Shown here: positions 23,437-35,199 of the stretch, in pieces
Position numbering within the stretch: position 1 is the first letter of the stretch
Layout: each line of letters opens with the position of its first letter
Notes under the pieces: generated by a model
What the model saw: only the letters and a program-made list of their open reading frames with translations
The model's database searches: none
Told to the model about the DNA's origin: nothing
Translations under genes and position numbers: made by a program
From: Tupaia tana
Lineage: Eukaryota > Chordata > Mammalia > Scandentia > Tupaiidae
Reading direction: 5' to 3'
DNA length: 64,000 nt
Assembly (NCBI GenBank): GCA_026018925.1
Contig: JAKSZU010000008.1
Location: forward strand, 58,822,027 to 58,886,026

Positions 23437-24084
23437 CCTGACTGTGCACGTCATTATAACTGCAATTTAGCAAAAGGAACCTCAAAAATCATAACGATCA
23501 TCACAGTTAAGTCTACAAGGCCAAATGTCTACTGTATGGAATTTACTGTGAAAGTTCAGAGAGATTAGAATCTATCTCTTGTTTGCTTGCCATTGAGAAC
23601 AAACACTGTCGTTTTCATCTCTAGAACTCCTGAGTGTTTCCAAGAACTGTCTACTGACTGCCAACTTAACAAATCCTAGTGTGGGCTTATTTGACATCAG
23701 ATGACTGTTAAGGGTCCAGAATATGGCATAGTATTAAAATTATTGAGCACTGAAGACATTTGAGACAAAACATTCCACCACCACCCACCCCTGAACTTCA
23801 GTATCTGCCCTCCATCAGAGCCTTCCACAATAATTCAGTGGTTGTCAATTTTCTCTCCAGAAGTTTCATGACCAGGGAAGATTGACTCATCACCTGAGAC
23901 TAGAAACCTACACCACGCTAAATAGGTATTGTCACATAGCTATCATACCACCCATCTAATCTCTCTGGGGTCATTAATAAATTGAGGAGTAGTGAATGTA
24001 TGTATTCAACTCCTTTAAGATGCATCTAGTCCTCACTGGCCCCTAGTATCATTCTGCGGGGGTTTCTAGGGCAGTGATCAAGAG

Positions 24085-24340
24085 TGTAAACAACAGAGCA
24101 GGTGAAGCAGTGGTAAAATGTGACACACAATGAGGCAATCCCACGGGAGAGTTTCTGGTTCAAGAGTGGAGACCTTCCAGAATACACGTGGCACACATTT
24201 GCCCGTAACCCAGGGCTAATCACAGGTAGGGAGCAGACTGTGGGGTCGAGACCCTGTTGGGGTTCTCTCTACATAGTTTCCTCTTTCCCTCTTTCTTTCT
24301 GTCTCTGTCACTCATAGGAGAAATAAATAAACTTCAAAAA
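24085..24340 (+). repeat. Second SINE family copy
   Basis: 'cgggagagtttctggttcaagag', 'gtagggagcagactgtgggg', 'cgagaccctgttggggttctc', 'ggagaaataaataaactt'. Confidence 0.8.
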
Positions 24341-24789
24341 GCTATATGAAAAATTTATGTACAAGGATATCTGTCATAGCATTGCTATTACATATACTAG
24401 CAAAAAACTAGAAACCACCAAATGTCTTCCATGCAGAAGATAACAATTTGGGAAACAGGATAAAAAGTAGATTGGGCACTTGGAAGGAGGGATAAGTTTG
24501 GTTTTGGACATGCTGAGTGTACATTGGGGACCAGGTTCAGAGATTCACAGACAGACAGAAGCAGGGGCCTGATGCCTAAGTAATACACAGGCTGGAGAGA
24601 CGGATCTGAGTTCCTTCAGCCTGGGAGAGGAAATAGGCCACAAAAATCACATTCTCCAGCTGTATTTAAAGACATGAGGATATGCTGATGCCAAAAGATA
24701 TGCTCAGTTTGGTAGAAACCGAAAATGCTTATATGGCTCCCCCTAAAAAGAAAAATCTGGAAAAAAAATATCAATGATTTAAATATACT

Positions 24790-25045
24790 TTTTCTTTTTT
24801 TTTTTAAGAGAGATTTTTGCTAGAGGGTGCAAGTGCTTGCCAGAGAGACAGAGAGACTGATAGCAAGAAATCATCACCGAGAGGGGATGGCCACATCACA
24901 ATCCCTTCTCCATTCTCCTCTTGGGATCTTGAGCACACACGCACATGTACCCGGCATGAGTTTTAAGCCACCAAGTGCAGGACTTGAACCGTTGTTGATT
25001 ACGTAGAAGTGCAGCAATGTAGCCACTATGCCATCTGTTGATCCC
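24790..25045 (-). repeat. tRNA-type SINE (minus)
   Basis: T-run, 'gatttttgctagagggtgc', 'tagcaagaaatcatcacc', 'acaatcccttctccattctcctcttgg', head 'tgccatctgttgatccc'. Confidence 0.9.
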
Positions 25046-25184
25046 ATAATTTTTCTTTATATTCTTCTGTTTTCCTATTTTTAAAAAGCAGTTTATTCAT
25101 CTGACTAATCATTTCGAGTGACTACGATGCTCCAGCATTTTTCTAAAGGTTGTCTGATATTGTTTTTATAACAATCTTTATCCT

Positions 25185-25700
25185 CTTTTTTTTTTTTTTT
25201 TCTTGCTAGATGCCACATGTTATCTCAGAGAGACAGACAGAGAGAGAGGGAGAGGAGAAAGCGCCTCTGGGGGCATGGTAATATCACAATCCTTTCTTCT
25301 CTATCTCTCCCTCCTTTGGGGATTTTGGGCATATAGGCACACATTCCTGGAGTGTTTTTCTTTTTTCTTTTCTTTTTTTTTTTGGAGGGGTTTTTGCTAT
25401 AGAGCACGTGCATTCGCCGGAAAGACAGAGAAAGACAGAGAGACAGAAAGCGAGAAATCACCCCCCAGGGGGGATGGCCACGCCGCAATCCCTTCTCCTC
25501 CATTCTCCTCTTGGGATCTTGGGCAGGCACGCACACGCGCCCAGCGTGAGTTTAAGCCACCAAGTCTGGGACTCAAACTGTGGTTGACTACATGGGAGTC
25601 CAGTGATATAGCCATTATGCTAACTGCTGGTTCCTCCTGGAGTGTTTCAAGCTGCTGAATCCAGGGCTTATACCATGCAGCAGACCAGTAAGCCATGGAG
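25185..25700 (-). repeat. Older SINE (minus), host of a nested SINE
   Basis: T-run and 'cttgctagatgccacatg' at left, 'ttttgggcatataggcacacattcctgg', then resumes after the inner SINE with 'tttcaagctgctgaatccagggct' and 'cagcagaccagtaagcc'. Confidence 0.75.
25358..25634 (-). repeat. tRNA-type SINE nested in a SINE (minus)
   Basis: Full young copy with exact target duplication tcctggagtgttt at 25345-25357 and 25635-25647. Confidence 0.95.
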
Positions 25701-25757
25701 CCAACACTTTTCACAATTCTTAAAGATTTTTAATTTTTTTAATTTTTTTTTTTTTTT

Positions 25758-26030
25758 AGAATCAGCCCATGGCATGGTGATTAAGGTGGCTGGATCCCAC
25801 ATGGCTGGTGGCACAGTGGGGGTCCTGGATCAGCATCTTGTATGTGTGTGCCCAAAATCCTGAAAGGGGGGAAATGGAGGAGAAGGGATTGTAATGGCAT
25901 GACCATTCTCCATGGGGAGTGAGGTGCTTTCTCACTCCCCCCTTTATCTCTCGATCTCTCTGTCTCTGTCTCTGTCTCTCTCCCTCTCTGGTAAATATAC
26001 ATGCCTTCTGGCAAATTAATACTATATATA
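25758..26030 (+). repeat. SINE with (TAGA)n end
   Basis: 'agaatcagcccatggcatggtg' head, 'cctgaaaggggggaaatggagg', CT-rich block, 'ccttctggcaaattaatac', then TATA/TAGA repeats to about 26070. A 14-T run precedes it. Confidence 0.82.
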
Positions 26031-26079
26031 TAGAGATAGATAGATAGAAAGATAGAGAGATATAGATATGTATTAATTG

Positions 26080-26420
26080 AAGTTGTTTGTCTTACCACCT
26101 TATTTAACAGATACGGAAATGCCAGGCACATGTGTGAGTGTGCCCAAAATTCTGAGAGGAGAACAGAGGAGAAGAGATTGGAATGTGGCCATCCCCACAG
26201 GGGGTGATTTCTCGCTTTCTGTCTCTCTGTCTCTCTGTCTCTCCAGAGAGTGCATGTGCCCTATAGCAAAAATCTCTCTCAAAAAACAAACAAAAAACCA
26301 GAAATCCTGAGCGAGGAAGTAACTTGCCCAAGTTCGCAGTCAGCCCACATGATTCCTGAAGCCCAGCCCAGAGGTCTTGCAAGCAACAGAGGAAAGGATT
26401 CTATTTGTAACCCAGCTTTC
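26080..26420 (+). repeat. MIR, split by a truncated SINE
   Basis: The MIR arm 'ttatttaacagatacggaaa' and its continuation 'gaagtaacttgcccaagttcgcagtcagccc' lie on either side of the SINE piece. Confidence 0.65.
26115..26290 (+). repeat. 5'-truncated tRNA-type SINE
   Basis: Begins in the middle ('gccaggcacatgtgtgagtg'), continues to CTATAGCAAAAATCTCTCTC and an AAAC tail. The head with the promoter is missing. Confidence 0.85.
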
Positions 26421-27371
26421 GGAAGCCCAGCTCTGACCCAAGGTGAAGAAGCTCTGTAAAAATAAAGCATACGTGTGTGCCTAATCACATGCCTTATACT
26501 GCCTTGTAAGTCTTCATTTGGAAGGCATTTTACCAAAAAGCTCCAAAGCAAAGTATAATTTCCTTTCTCAATAATTTTGATAACGTTTTGTCCTTTACAA
26601 AAAAAAAAAAAAAAAGAAAGAAAGAAAAAAGAAAAGAAAAAAAGAGCTGCAAGCTTCCCAATATTTTTAAAGATGTTCTTTCTGCCAGCTACTGACACTA
26701 CCAGTTTTTTATGCGAGTCCACCCACTCTCTGACCTGGATACATGTTAGATACACATTTTAAATTACTCTTGTAAGCCACTCTTATCACATGATGCAATA
26801 AAAGCAGAATCATAATTCTTAAGTTTATTGAATTCAAAATATCCATTGAATAAAAAAAAAAAAATTCCCATTGGCCTTCCTCATGGACACTGAATTATTG
26901 GAAGACCATGCAATATCTAGTACAGACCACCAAAATGAAATACGATTTCTTTAAAGCAGAACATTATTTCCATTCATTACATCAGATACAAAGCTTTTAT
27001 CTATAGTTAAGTAAATCAATCGTTGGCTTTAAACCATGCTCTGATATGAATTAGATTTACAAAATGTGTAACCTTAAGTTGACCTATTTTGATTTTTAAA
27101 TTGAGCCCTATCACAATCTAGTGATCAACAAGTGGAGTATCACAAAGCATTCCTTCTGTTTGTCAGATATTATAAATGATCAACCTGGGGATGCAGAAAG
27201 TGAGTAACTATTGATCTAATCTTTCAAGGCCCATCTTCTGAACCCATGAAACACCGTTTTTTCTTTCTGACTTTCTGTATATAAGGTATTCATTTCTGTA
27301 CCCTTAGAGATGATGTGGCTATAAATGCATGTACAAACACCTTACAGCCAAATACCTGAAATCTGCATTTA

Positions 27372-27628
27372 TTTTATTTTATTTTATTTTATTTTAGGTT
27401 TTTGCCATATGCTTGCTGGAGAAAGACAGAGAGAGACAGAGAGAGGGAAGGTAAGAAATCACACCCCTGGAGAGATGCCCATGCCACGATCCCTCCTCCT
27501 CCATTCTCTCAAGATTTTAGGCATGCATGCACATGTACCCAGCATGTTTCAAGCCACTAGATCTGGGACTGGAACCGCAGTCGGCTCTGTAGGAGTCAAA
27601 CACCTTAACTACCACGCCATCTCTTGGC
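27372..27628 (-). repeat. tRNA-type SINE (minus) with (TTTTA)n
   Basis: The tail has become TTTTA repeats (27369-27396). The head end is 'atctcttggccgtgc'. gcatttatt flanks both sides. Confidence 0.88.
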
Positions 27629-27829
27629 CGTGCATGTGCATTTATTCTGATAACTTTAACTGCTTCCAGCTTTGGAAAGGCAAAGCATTACCAAAATTAT
27701 AAGGCTGACTGCTCTATTTTTGAAAAGAGCCATCTCACATTAACGTGCGACTTACATAGCTCTCTCACCCATCAGCTGCTCCCTCACAAATCTAAATAGT
27801 AGATTTTTTTTCCCAAAGGAATAAAGCCT

Positions 27830-28020
27830 GGTAAGAAAGAACTCTAGCAGTGGAGTCAGGCAGTACTGAATCTGAAGAGTCACTTGGCCACTTGCTAGGT
27901 GTGCGATCTTAAGCAGGCAACTTCAATTTTTACTTCCTCAACTGCACAACATGGACAACGGCACCTGAGGCTGTTGGAAAATAATGCACCATTTAGCCCA
28001 TTGCCCGCTATGTAGCAAGT
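27830..28020 (+). repeat. MIR SINE
   Basis: Very clear MIR: 'cagtggagtcaggcagtactgaatc', 'cttggccacttgctaggtgtgcgatctt', 'gaggctgttggaaaataatg'. Confidence 0.9.
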
Positions 28021-28529
28021 TCTTGATCAAATGAATGTTTCTTGGTACTATTAACAAAAAGATGGTTTCAAGTTTAATGTATTACACAGCCAGCATGGAA
28101 AAAAAAACAAAAACAAAAAACAAACATTTCTTTGTCCCTAGTTCCCCAAACCAGAGACCCACCAATGTCGCCTTGGGAATTACTGTGAAAATAAGGAAGG
28201 AAGACAAAATAACTCGGTAATGCCCTCCTGCAGAATTCCTACCAATACCTTCATGGTCACGTTTGCCTATGTTTACACATCTGGTTTCCTCTTTGGTGCC
28301 TCATTTGTTTCTGGGACAGGAGTAGTTATCCCTTTGTGATAACTGTTTAACATTAAACAGGAATTTGGTATTTGCAAACCTTCTACCTTAGTACTTCTAA
28401 CCAAATTGATTCTTTCTTAAGATCCTAAGCTCATGAAGAACATGCTTTTGCTTAATATTTTGACAACCTTTTTTAATTTTTTTTAAAAAAAGAGAGAATT
28501 ATTTATTTAATTTTATTTAACATTATCAT

Positions 28530-28795
28530 TGTTATTATTTTAGGGAGGTTTTTTATTTTTTTCTTTGCTATAGGCATGCGCTTGCCAGAGAGACAGAGAG
28601 ACAGAAAGCAAGAAATCACCCTCCAGGGAAGATGGCCACACTGCAATCCCTTCTCCTCCATTCTCCTCTCGGGATCCTGGGCATGCATGCACATGCACCT
28701 GGAGTGAGTTTTAGCCGCTGAATCCGGGACTCAAACTGTGGTTGACTATGTGGGAGTTCAGTGATGCAACCATTATGCCATCTGCTGGTCTCAAT
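28530..28795 (-). repeat. tRNA-type SINE (minus) with CTCF-like head
   Basis: Minus copy. Head complement at 28776-28788 reads CCAGCAGATGGCA, a CTCF-core match. Confidence 0.9.
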
Positions 28796-28796
28796 T

Positions 28797-28960
28797 ATTG
28801 TTATTTTTTAGTTTGCTACAGAGCACGTGCACTCACCAGAGAAAGACAGGGAGAGAGTGGAGGAACGTGAGAAAGCAAGCCACCAGGTCCAGGACTTGAA
28901 CCACGGTCAGCCATATGGGAGTCTAGCATCTTAGCCAACATACCACCTTCTGTCCCAATA
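28797..28960 (-). repeat. Short-form SINE (minus)
   Basis: 'ttttagtttgctacagagcacg', 'gtgagaaagcaagccaccaggtcc', 'ataccaccttctgtccc'. It follows the previous SINE directly. Confidence 0.85.
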
Positions 28961-28984
28961 TTTTGTCGATCTTTAAGTACAGAC

Positions 28985-29225
28985 ATGCCAGGGTCTTACA
29001 GTATGATGTAGCAGTATAATGTGATACTCTGCGATGCAATCCTGCATGGAAAGTTTCTGGTTCAAGTCCAGAGACCTCCCTGAGTATACCTGATACACAC
29101 TGGTCTATGATCTGGAGCTGGCTGAAGGGTGGGAGTAGACTGCAGGCCCAAGGCCCTATTGGGAGTTCTCCCTCTCTCACTCTCATTTTCTCTCAGAGAA
29201 AATAAATATACCTAAAAACTATATA
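28985..29225 (+). repeat. Second SINE family copy
   Basis: 'tctgcgatgcaatcctgcatgg', 'tttctggttcaagtccagag', 'gcaggcccaaggccctattggg', 'aaaataaatatacct'. Confidence 0.82.
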
Positions 29226-29669
29226 AATACAGAAATGCCTAGAGAATCTGTCGGTGGATAAGTCCTTTCAAATGTTGACAATAGACTGGAATATGCTACA
29301 AGGACCTGCCTTTTCAGTGTGAAATAGCAAATCTATGCTAGAAAACCCTTGAAAGGCCAAGGAACAGACAAAAGGCTCAGAACCACCTCCTAGGACTTAG
29401 GGCATGCACAGATAATCTCGAGAAAGAAAGGGAATGTTCCTTCCCCACAGTATTCCTACTTCCCCTTCTTGTCTGCTTCATCTGAAACCCTGATGGGGGA
29501 AAGAGAAACAAAAGCCACTACTCATCTGCGAGAGGGAGACTGGTGCTGGTGGGCCTGGCAAAGGATGGTCAGATAGAGCAGCTCCCCACCTTGGAAGTGG
29601 GGGTGTTCAATGGGCTGCCCTGCCACCAGCAAAACACTGGTAATGATAAAGTGTGTAATAACAGAAAGT

Positions 29670-29945
29670 GCGGGGCCAGCCCTGTGGCCTTGTGGTTAAG
29701 GGGGCCGAATCCCATACGGAGGATCATGTTTTGAATCCTGGCCCTGCAGGCTTGAAACACATGCCAGGTGTGTGTGTATGCCTGCCCCAGTTTCTGAAAG
29801 GATGGAGATATGAAGGAGAAGGGATTTGCAGTGTGAACTTACCCCATAAGGGGTGTGCTTTCTCTTTCTGCCTCTTTCTCTCTTTCTCTCTCTTGGTGAG
29901 CATATGTGCTCTCTGGCAATTAAAAAAGAAAAAAAAAGAAAAGAA
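29670..29945 (+). repeat. SINE, 'ctctggcaatt-tail' subtype
   Basis: 'ggggccagccctgtggccttgtgg' head, 'gatggagatatgaaggagaag', 'gctctctggcaattaaaaaag' tail. Confidence 0.88.
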
Positions 29946-30251
29946 AATATGTGCAAAATAACACAAAATAGCAGATTACACAATGTTACATATTAATAGA
30001 CACACTCTCTTGCACACACATGCACCATATAGTCTCAATTATGTAAAATAAAGTATATTTAAAAGCATAAAGGCAATACACTAAAACATGGGTTATTACG
30101 GAGAGGGAAGATATCTATATTTTTTTCCTTCTACTTTGTATTATTTTTTTCCTTTTCCTTCTACTTTGTATTATTTTTAACTTTTTTGTAATTTAAATTG
30201 CTCTGATAGCTGCAATTTTTATTTAAAATGTAAAAATAAGTTCATTAAAAT

Positions 30252-30511
30252 TTGGGACCAGCAGTTAGCGTAACGGCTATGTTGCTGGACTCCCACGTAG
30301 TTGACCGCGGTTCCAGTCCCAGACCCGGTGGCTTAAACTCACACGGAGCGCGTGTGCGTGCGTGCCCAAGATCCTGAGAGGAGAATGGAGGAGAAGGGAT
30401 TATGGTGTGGCCATCTCCCCTGGGACGTGATTTCTTGCTTTCTGTCTTTCTGGCGAGCGCACAAGCCCTGTAGCAAAAAACTCTCAAAAAAAAAAAAAAA
30501 AAAAAAAAAAA
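30252..30511 (+). repeat. tRNA-type SINE, young subtype
   Basis: 'gggaccagcagttagcgtaacgg' head, near-consensus body, CCCTGTAGC end and a pure A run of about 26 (30486-30511). Confidence 0.93.
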
Positions 30512-30949
30512 GAATCAACACATTTTACTTTTTAGCAAAAAGGGGAAGACGAGCGTTCAAAACAGAGGTTACCAATTTTCAAAGCAAATAATGATCTAGC
30601 CTACAAAAACTTTACTAGGCCTGACGATAAAGGTAGATAATAAGTAACTAGGAAGAAACTTTCCCAATGTTCGTATGAACAGACCACCCTGATCCTTTTC
30701 TCTGGGCCAAATCTACCTGCCTTCCTTTTCTGTTATACATTCTGTTCAATCACAGAGGTTGGAGAAACTGGAGGGGGAAGGGGGATGGAGAGTAAAACTC
30801 AGAAACTGGGACTGTAATAGAAGTCACTGTCGTCAGTACTGCTTGGAAAGACTGCCAGCCCTTACCTGCACCGAACAGTTGGACCTGCTTCACACTGCCA
30901 GGTGTGGGCCTGGGGAAAACCTGGGCACGTCCGGAGGAGAGCCTTGGCC

Positions 30950-31145
30950 TTAAGTATCATAAATCAAGAGATGCAAGACATTTGTGGGACACAGAAATGG
31001 CTTATTACCTGTTGGTGATAACATGTACGGTATTCTCAACTGGATTGGTCTGAGGTGTATTTATGTTAGGTAAATTCTCTTTACAAGCCAAATGATGTAT
31101 AGCGATTGAATGTTTAAAAAGTAATAATAATAATAATAAAACAAA
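30950..31145 (+). mobile_element. 5'-truncated L1 3' end
   Basis: 'gttggtgataacatgtacggtattctcaactgg' to 'gcgattgaatgtttaaaaag' matches the L1 3'UTR at 39830-40000. Tail (TAA)n and (AAAC)n. Confidence 0.8.
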
Positions 31146-31496
31146 ACAAAACAGAAAGACATTCCATTCGGAAGGAGCCATTTCTCTTAACAGCCAAAAA
31201 CATCAAGCTTGAAGGGGAAGAAGATGCGGCTTTAGCAGGAGTACTGAGTGGTATGTTAACTTTACACTCCTGTAAAGCTGCCCTGTTAATCCCTAATCCT
31301 GTTTTCTGAGCTCTGTGGAAACATTTAAGGTTCCCTTTATTGGCTGGAGCTTCTAGGCCTTTGTGCCTGGAGAAATCCAAGCCTTCCTCACCAGGCAATG
31401 AGTAGTTTGCTCTCCTACAATCTCAGGAAAGTGCAGCCTCCCCTCCCCCACCACCCCATGACAAGCAGTGGGGTAAGAAAGGAGGCAAGGTCACCT

Positions 31497-31497
<1 letters not shown>

Positions 31498-31534
<37 letters not shown>
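31498..31534 (+). repeat. (TG)n microsatellite
   Basis: About 18 uninterrupted TG units. Confidence 0.95.
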
Positions 31535-31538
<4 letters not shown>

Positions 31539-32011
31539 ATGTTTGCTCTTTGAAAAGCATTTGTATATCAGAACTCTGTGTGCATGTGTTGCAGTTTTGT
31601 TTTGTTTTGTTTTCTAACTGAAGGTGAGTGGTGTGACAGGTGGGCGTGTGGGTGCAGTGTGACCCCACCCAGACACTCTCCATACTGTTAACTTTGAGTT
31701 GAAGCAGTTCATTTGGTTTGGGCTGGGGATGGAGTGTAGGGAGAAATGGCTGGGAGCATCCGCTTAAAAAAAATATAGATACTATGGAAGATTTGTGGAC
31801 TCATGGACACCAATGAAACTGGGGGACTTGGGATTATCGGATGCAGAGAAATGAGAGCAAGGAACAATATTGCTTTAAATTTATCAAATTATTCCAAGGG
31901 CAAATGAGAGGGTGTCCTGGTTAGATTACACTGGTATGTCACTGCAAAGGGGCACTTGGAAGAAGGGACATCACATCAGCCTGGACAATTCGATCCCGCC
32001 CCCCCAGCCTA

Positions 32012-32426
<415 letters not shown>

Positions 32427-32581
32427 GGCCGGGGGCGCACCGAGTCCTAGTGGGTTGTGGGCTGCACGTTGGGACTGGCTCGGGGAAGTGAGGGTGGCCC
32501 TCCTTTAAGGTCCCCACGGACAGTCCCCAAGCTCCGACTACAGAAAACCCACAGCCCGGGGTCAGCTTGGATTTAGGAGCT

Positions 32582-32610
32582 GGGGGCGGGGCGGGGCGGG
32601 GGCGGGCCCC
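32582..32610. promoter_or_regulatory. DPYS: Clustered GC boxes upstream of DPYS
   Basis: A run of G5-C-G4-C-G4-C-G5-C-G3 holds several GGGCGG Sp1-type sites, about 160-190 bp upstream of the ATG. The same run could form a G-quadruplex. Confidence 0.65.
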
Positions 32611-33298
32611 ACCCCCTGGGAGGGCTGGGCTGGACGGTCCTGTCACTGACCACCTGTCCTGTCGCCCTGAGGAGTCTGCCCAGCTTTCCCAGTGACGGTG
32701 TGTGTGTGTGTGTAAGGTCTTGGAGCTTTAAGAGAGGGGCAGGCATTTTCCTTCACAGGTTCAGGCACTTTGGGGAAAGACCTCTACCTCATCCTTTCCT
32801 TTGATTAGAAGGGCGTCAGTACCAAGAGACAGACAGACCAAGAGACAGAGAAAACCATCGTCACCGCGACAGAAATACCCAGACCCATCCAAGCCAGACC
32901 AAGTCACTCGTTCTGGACTTTGTTTTAAATATTTCTAAACTATATTAAGATTGAATCATCGTACAATCCTAGAAATTGGCAGACCCGGAGCTTAAAAATT
33001 CAGAGTGAAATATTTAATCTATCTGAAAGGAAAACAATAGTAGTCCCTATTTTCCACGTTTAATGATTCAACACAAACTAGTAGGTTTTTCTTGGAAAAT
33101 AACAGTTCTATAGTGCTGAAGATCTAAGGATTTTTGTTTGTTTGGTTGGTTGGTTTTTGAGTTTTTTCCTGGATTTTCCACAAATTAGCCTAGAGGTCTC
33201 TAGTTAGATCTTTTATCCTCTTGGTTCCTCGTTTTCTCATATATAGAAATAAGGTCATTCTTACTACCTTCCAGATTTGCCCAGCAAATATGCACATA

Positions 33299-33418
33299 CT
33301 TCAAAAAGTTTGTGGAAAAAATGGGATTAACGTATAAGTTGGTTTTGATGCAAAGATATTTAAAATTTATCCATAACTTTTTCATAATATGCATTTCCAT
33401 GAACTTTTTGAAGATCCC
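33299..33418. mobile_element. Palindromic mariner-type MITE, second type
   Basis: About 120 bp. The left arm 'cttcaaaaagtttgtggaaa' pairs with the right arm 'tttccatgaactttttgaag'. TA lies on each side (33297 and 33419). No coding capacity. Confidence 0.65.
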
Positions 33419-33548
33419 TACATGATGATGGATGTGAATGTCACTTAATAGGATGGGAAGTGCCATACCAATATACTTAACAAATACTAGCTTTGTACAA
33501 ACTAACTACGTGGGGACTGGAGTGAGGCATGACTGATAAAAATAAATA

Positions 33549-33805
33549 TGGAAGCCAGCCCCGTGGCCTGCTGTTTAAGGGAAGCAGATTCCACATGGCT
33601 GACCACGATTCAAATCCTGGATCGAGCGACTTGTAAAACATGCTGGGCCCAGGTGCATGGGTGCCAAAAATCTCAACAGGATGAAGAAGAGATTGTAGTG
33701 TTCCTTCACCCCTTTGGGACATGCTTTCTCCCTCTCCCTCAGTATGTCCCTCTCTGGTGAGCACACATGCTCTCTGGCAACTTAACAACAACAACAAAAA
33801 GATAA
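33549..33805 (+). repeat. SINE, 'ctctggcaact-tail' subtype
   Basis: 'ggaagccagccccgtggcctgctg' head, 'ggtgccaaaaatctcaacaggatg', 'tgctctctggcaacttaacaac' tail. Confidence 0.85.
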
Positions 33806-33879
33806 ACATTTCCTTCTTCAAGGAACTAAGAGCCAATAGGGACACAGACATATGTCAATATGTAAGATAGAAAATTCAT

Positions 33880-34140
33880 TTTTGGACAGAGGATAAAAAC
33901 AAGAATTTAAAAGACAGGGAGAGTTTATTTCTGGCTTAAAGAAAATTAAGCTATGGAAGCTTTGTGAAGAGGTACTTACCAGGACATAGAGGAAGTGACC
34001 ATGTTGAGGGAAGAGTGGGAAGAGGAAGTGACATTCCAAGAAGAGGGAACAGACTGGGTAAAGGCACAGAAGAGGTGAGAGGAAAGTTTAGAGTCTGAAC
34101 TCTGCATGTTAAGCTGAGATGCAGAGGCTTAGGCTGAACC
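33880..34140 (+). repeat. Possible old L2-like repeat
   Basis: 'tgacattccaagaagagggaacagactgggtaaaggcacagaag' resembles a block common in old mammalian LINE or LTR remnants. Class uncertain. Confidence 0.35.
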
Positions 34141-34368
34141 ATGGATCACCCCTTTACTTACAGGGGTGAGAGAAAAGGAGAGACAGAGGAGGAGTGTGAG
34201 AGAGAAGGAGAACAGAGAACATTGCACGACAGAAGGCAACTGCAGAATTTCAAAAGGGCAAGGGATAGAATCCCGCAGAAGGGTTGGAGGGTGTGCTGAA
34301 CACCTGCTGTCCCAGCATATATTCTTGTCCTTATTCTCGTAACAGCCACTGGAGTGTCTTTGGGGGAG

Positions 34369-34920
34369 TGCTATGGTTTGAATGTTTCCCCGCAAACTGC
34401 ATGTGCTGGGATGGATTTACAATAGAATCAAATGGTTTAAAACTTAACTGGACTATGGTGTTGAAAGGCAGGGCCTTTGGAAGGAGATGAGGATTGAGGT
34501 CATTAAAGTGGAGACCCCAGAGTTGACCTGATTGATGGGCTTATATGGTCAGGGAATATGACCAGGATGGAGACACACCAACATAGATAAGCATGCTTCT
34601 TCCCCCCACCATGCTGTGATGCAGCTTGAAGGCCCTCACCAGATGTGTTCCCTGGACCTTGGACTTCCAACCATAAGCTGCATAAATATCTATTTTTAAA
34701 ATTTTGTATTACATTTTATCATTATTTTTTAATTTTCTATAGGGCACATGCAAAAGAGAGGGAGAGAAAGTGAGAAAGCAAGTCATCAGGTCTGGGATTT
34801 GAACCACTGGTTGACCATGTGGGAGTCAAGCACCTTAACCACCATGCCACCTGCTTGCCCGAAATATCTATTTTTTTTAATAAATTACCTAGATTTGGGC
34901 ATTTTCTGTTATTAGCAAGA
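34369..34920 (+). mobile_element. MaLR-type LTR, split by a SINE
   Basis: 'gctatggtttgaatgtttcccc', 'gggcctttggaaggagatgagg', 'cctggaccttggacttccaacc', and after the SINE 'aataaattacctagatttggg'. This is the MST/MLT1 order. LTR only, with no internal genes. Confidence 0.8.
34691..34860 (-). repeat. Short-form SINE (minus)
   Basis: 'tctatagggcacatgcaaaag', 'gtgagaaagcaagtcatcagg', 'caccatgccacctgcttgccc'. Target duplication gaaatatctattttt-type flanks within the LTR. Confidence 0.88.
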
Positions 34921-35199
34921 GAATGGGCTTAAACAGTGAGAAATCCACCTGTACTCTCAGAACACTTGCCCTGGTGGGACCATGTCCGTCTTCTGGCTCT
35001 GGGGCCGAGCTGCTCACCCAGCCTCACCAAGGCATCCTCACAGCCACAGTAATAGACACATGCCCTTTCAGGAGGGCACATTCTCTACCCAGGCTAATCA
35101 TGCCCGGTGAGGCAGATCCCAAGGCCTTTATTAGAGTAAGCCAACAAGAGGCTTTTTCTTTCCTGTTGAACTTGACTTCAGGGAGGGTGTAAACAAGAG

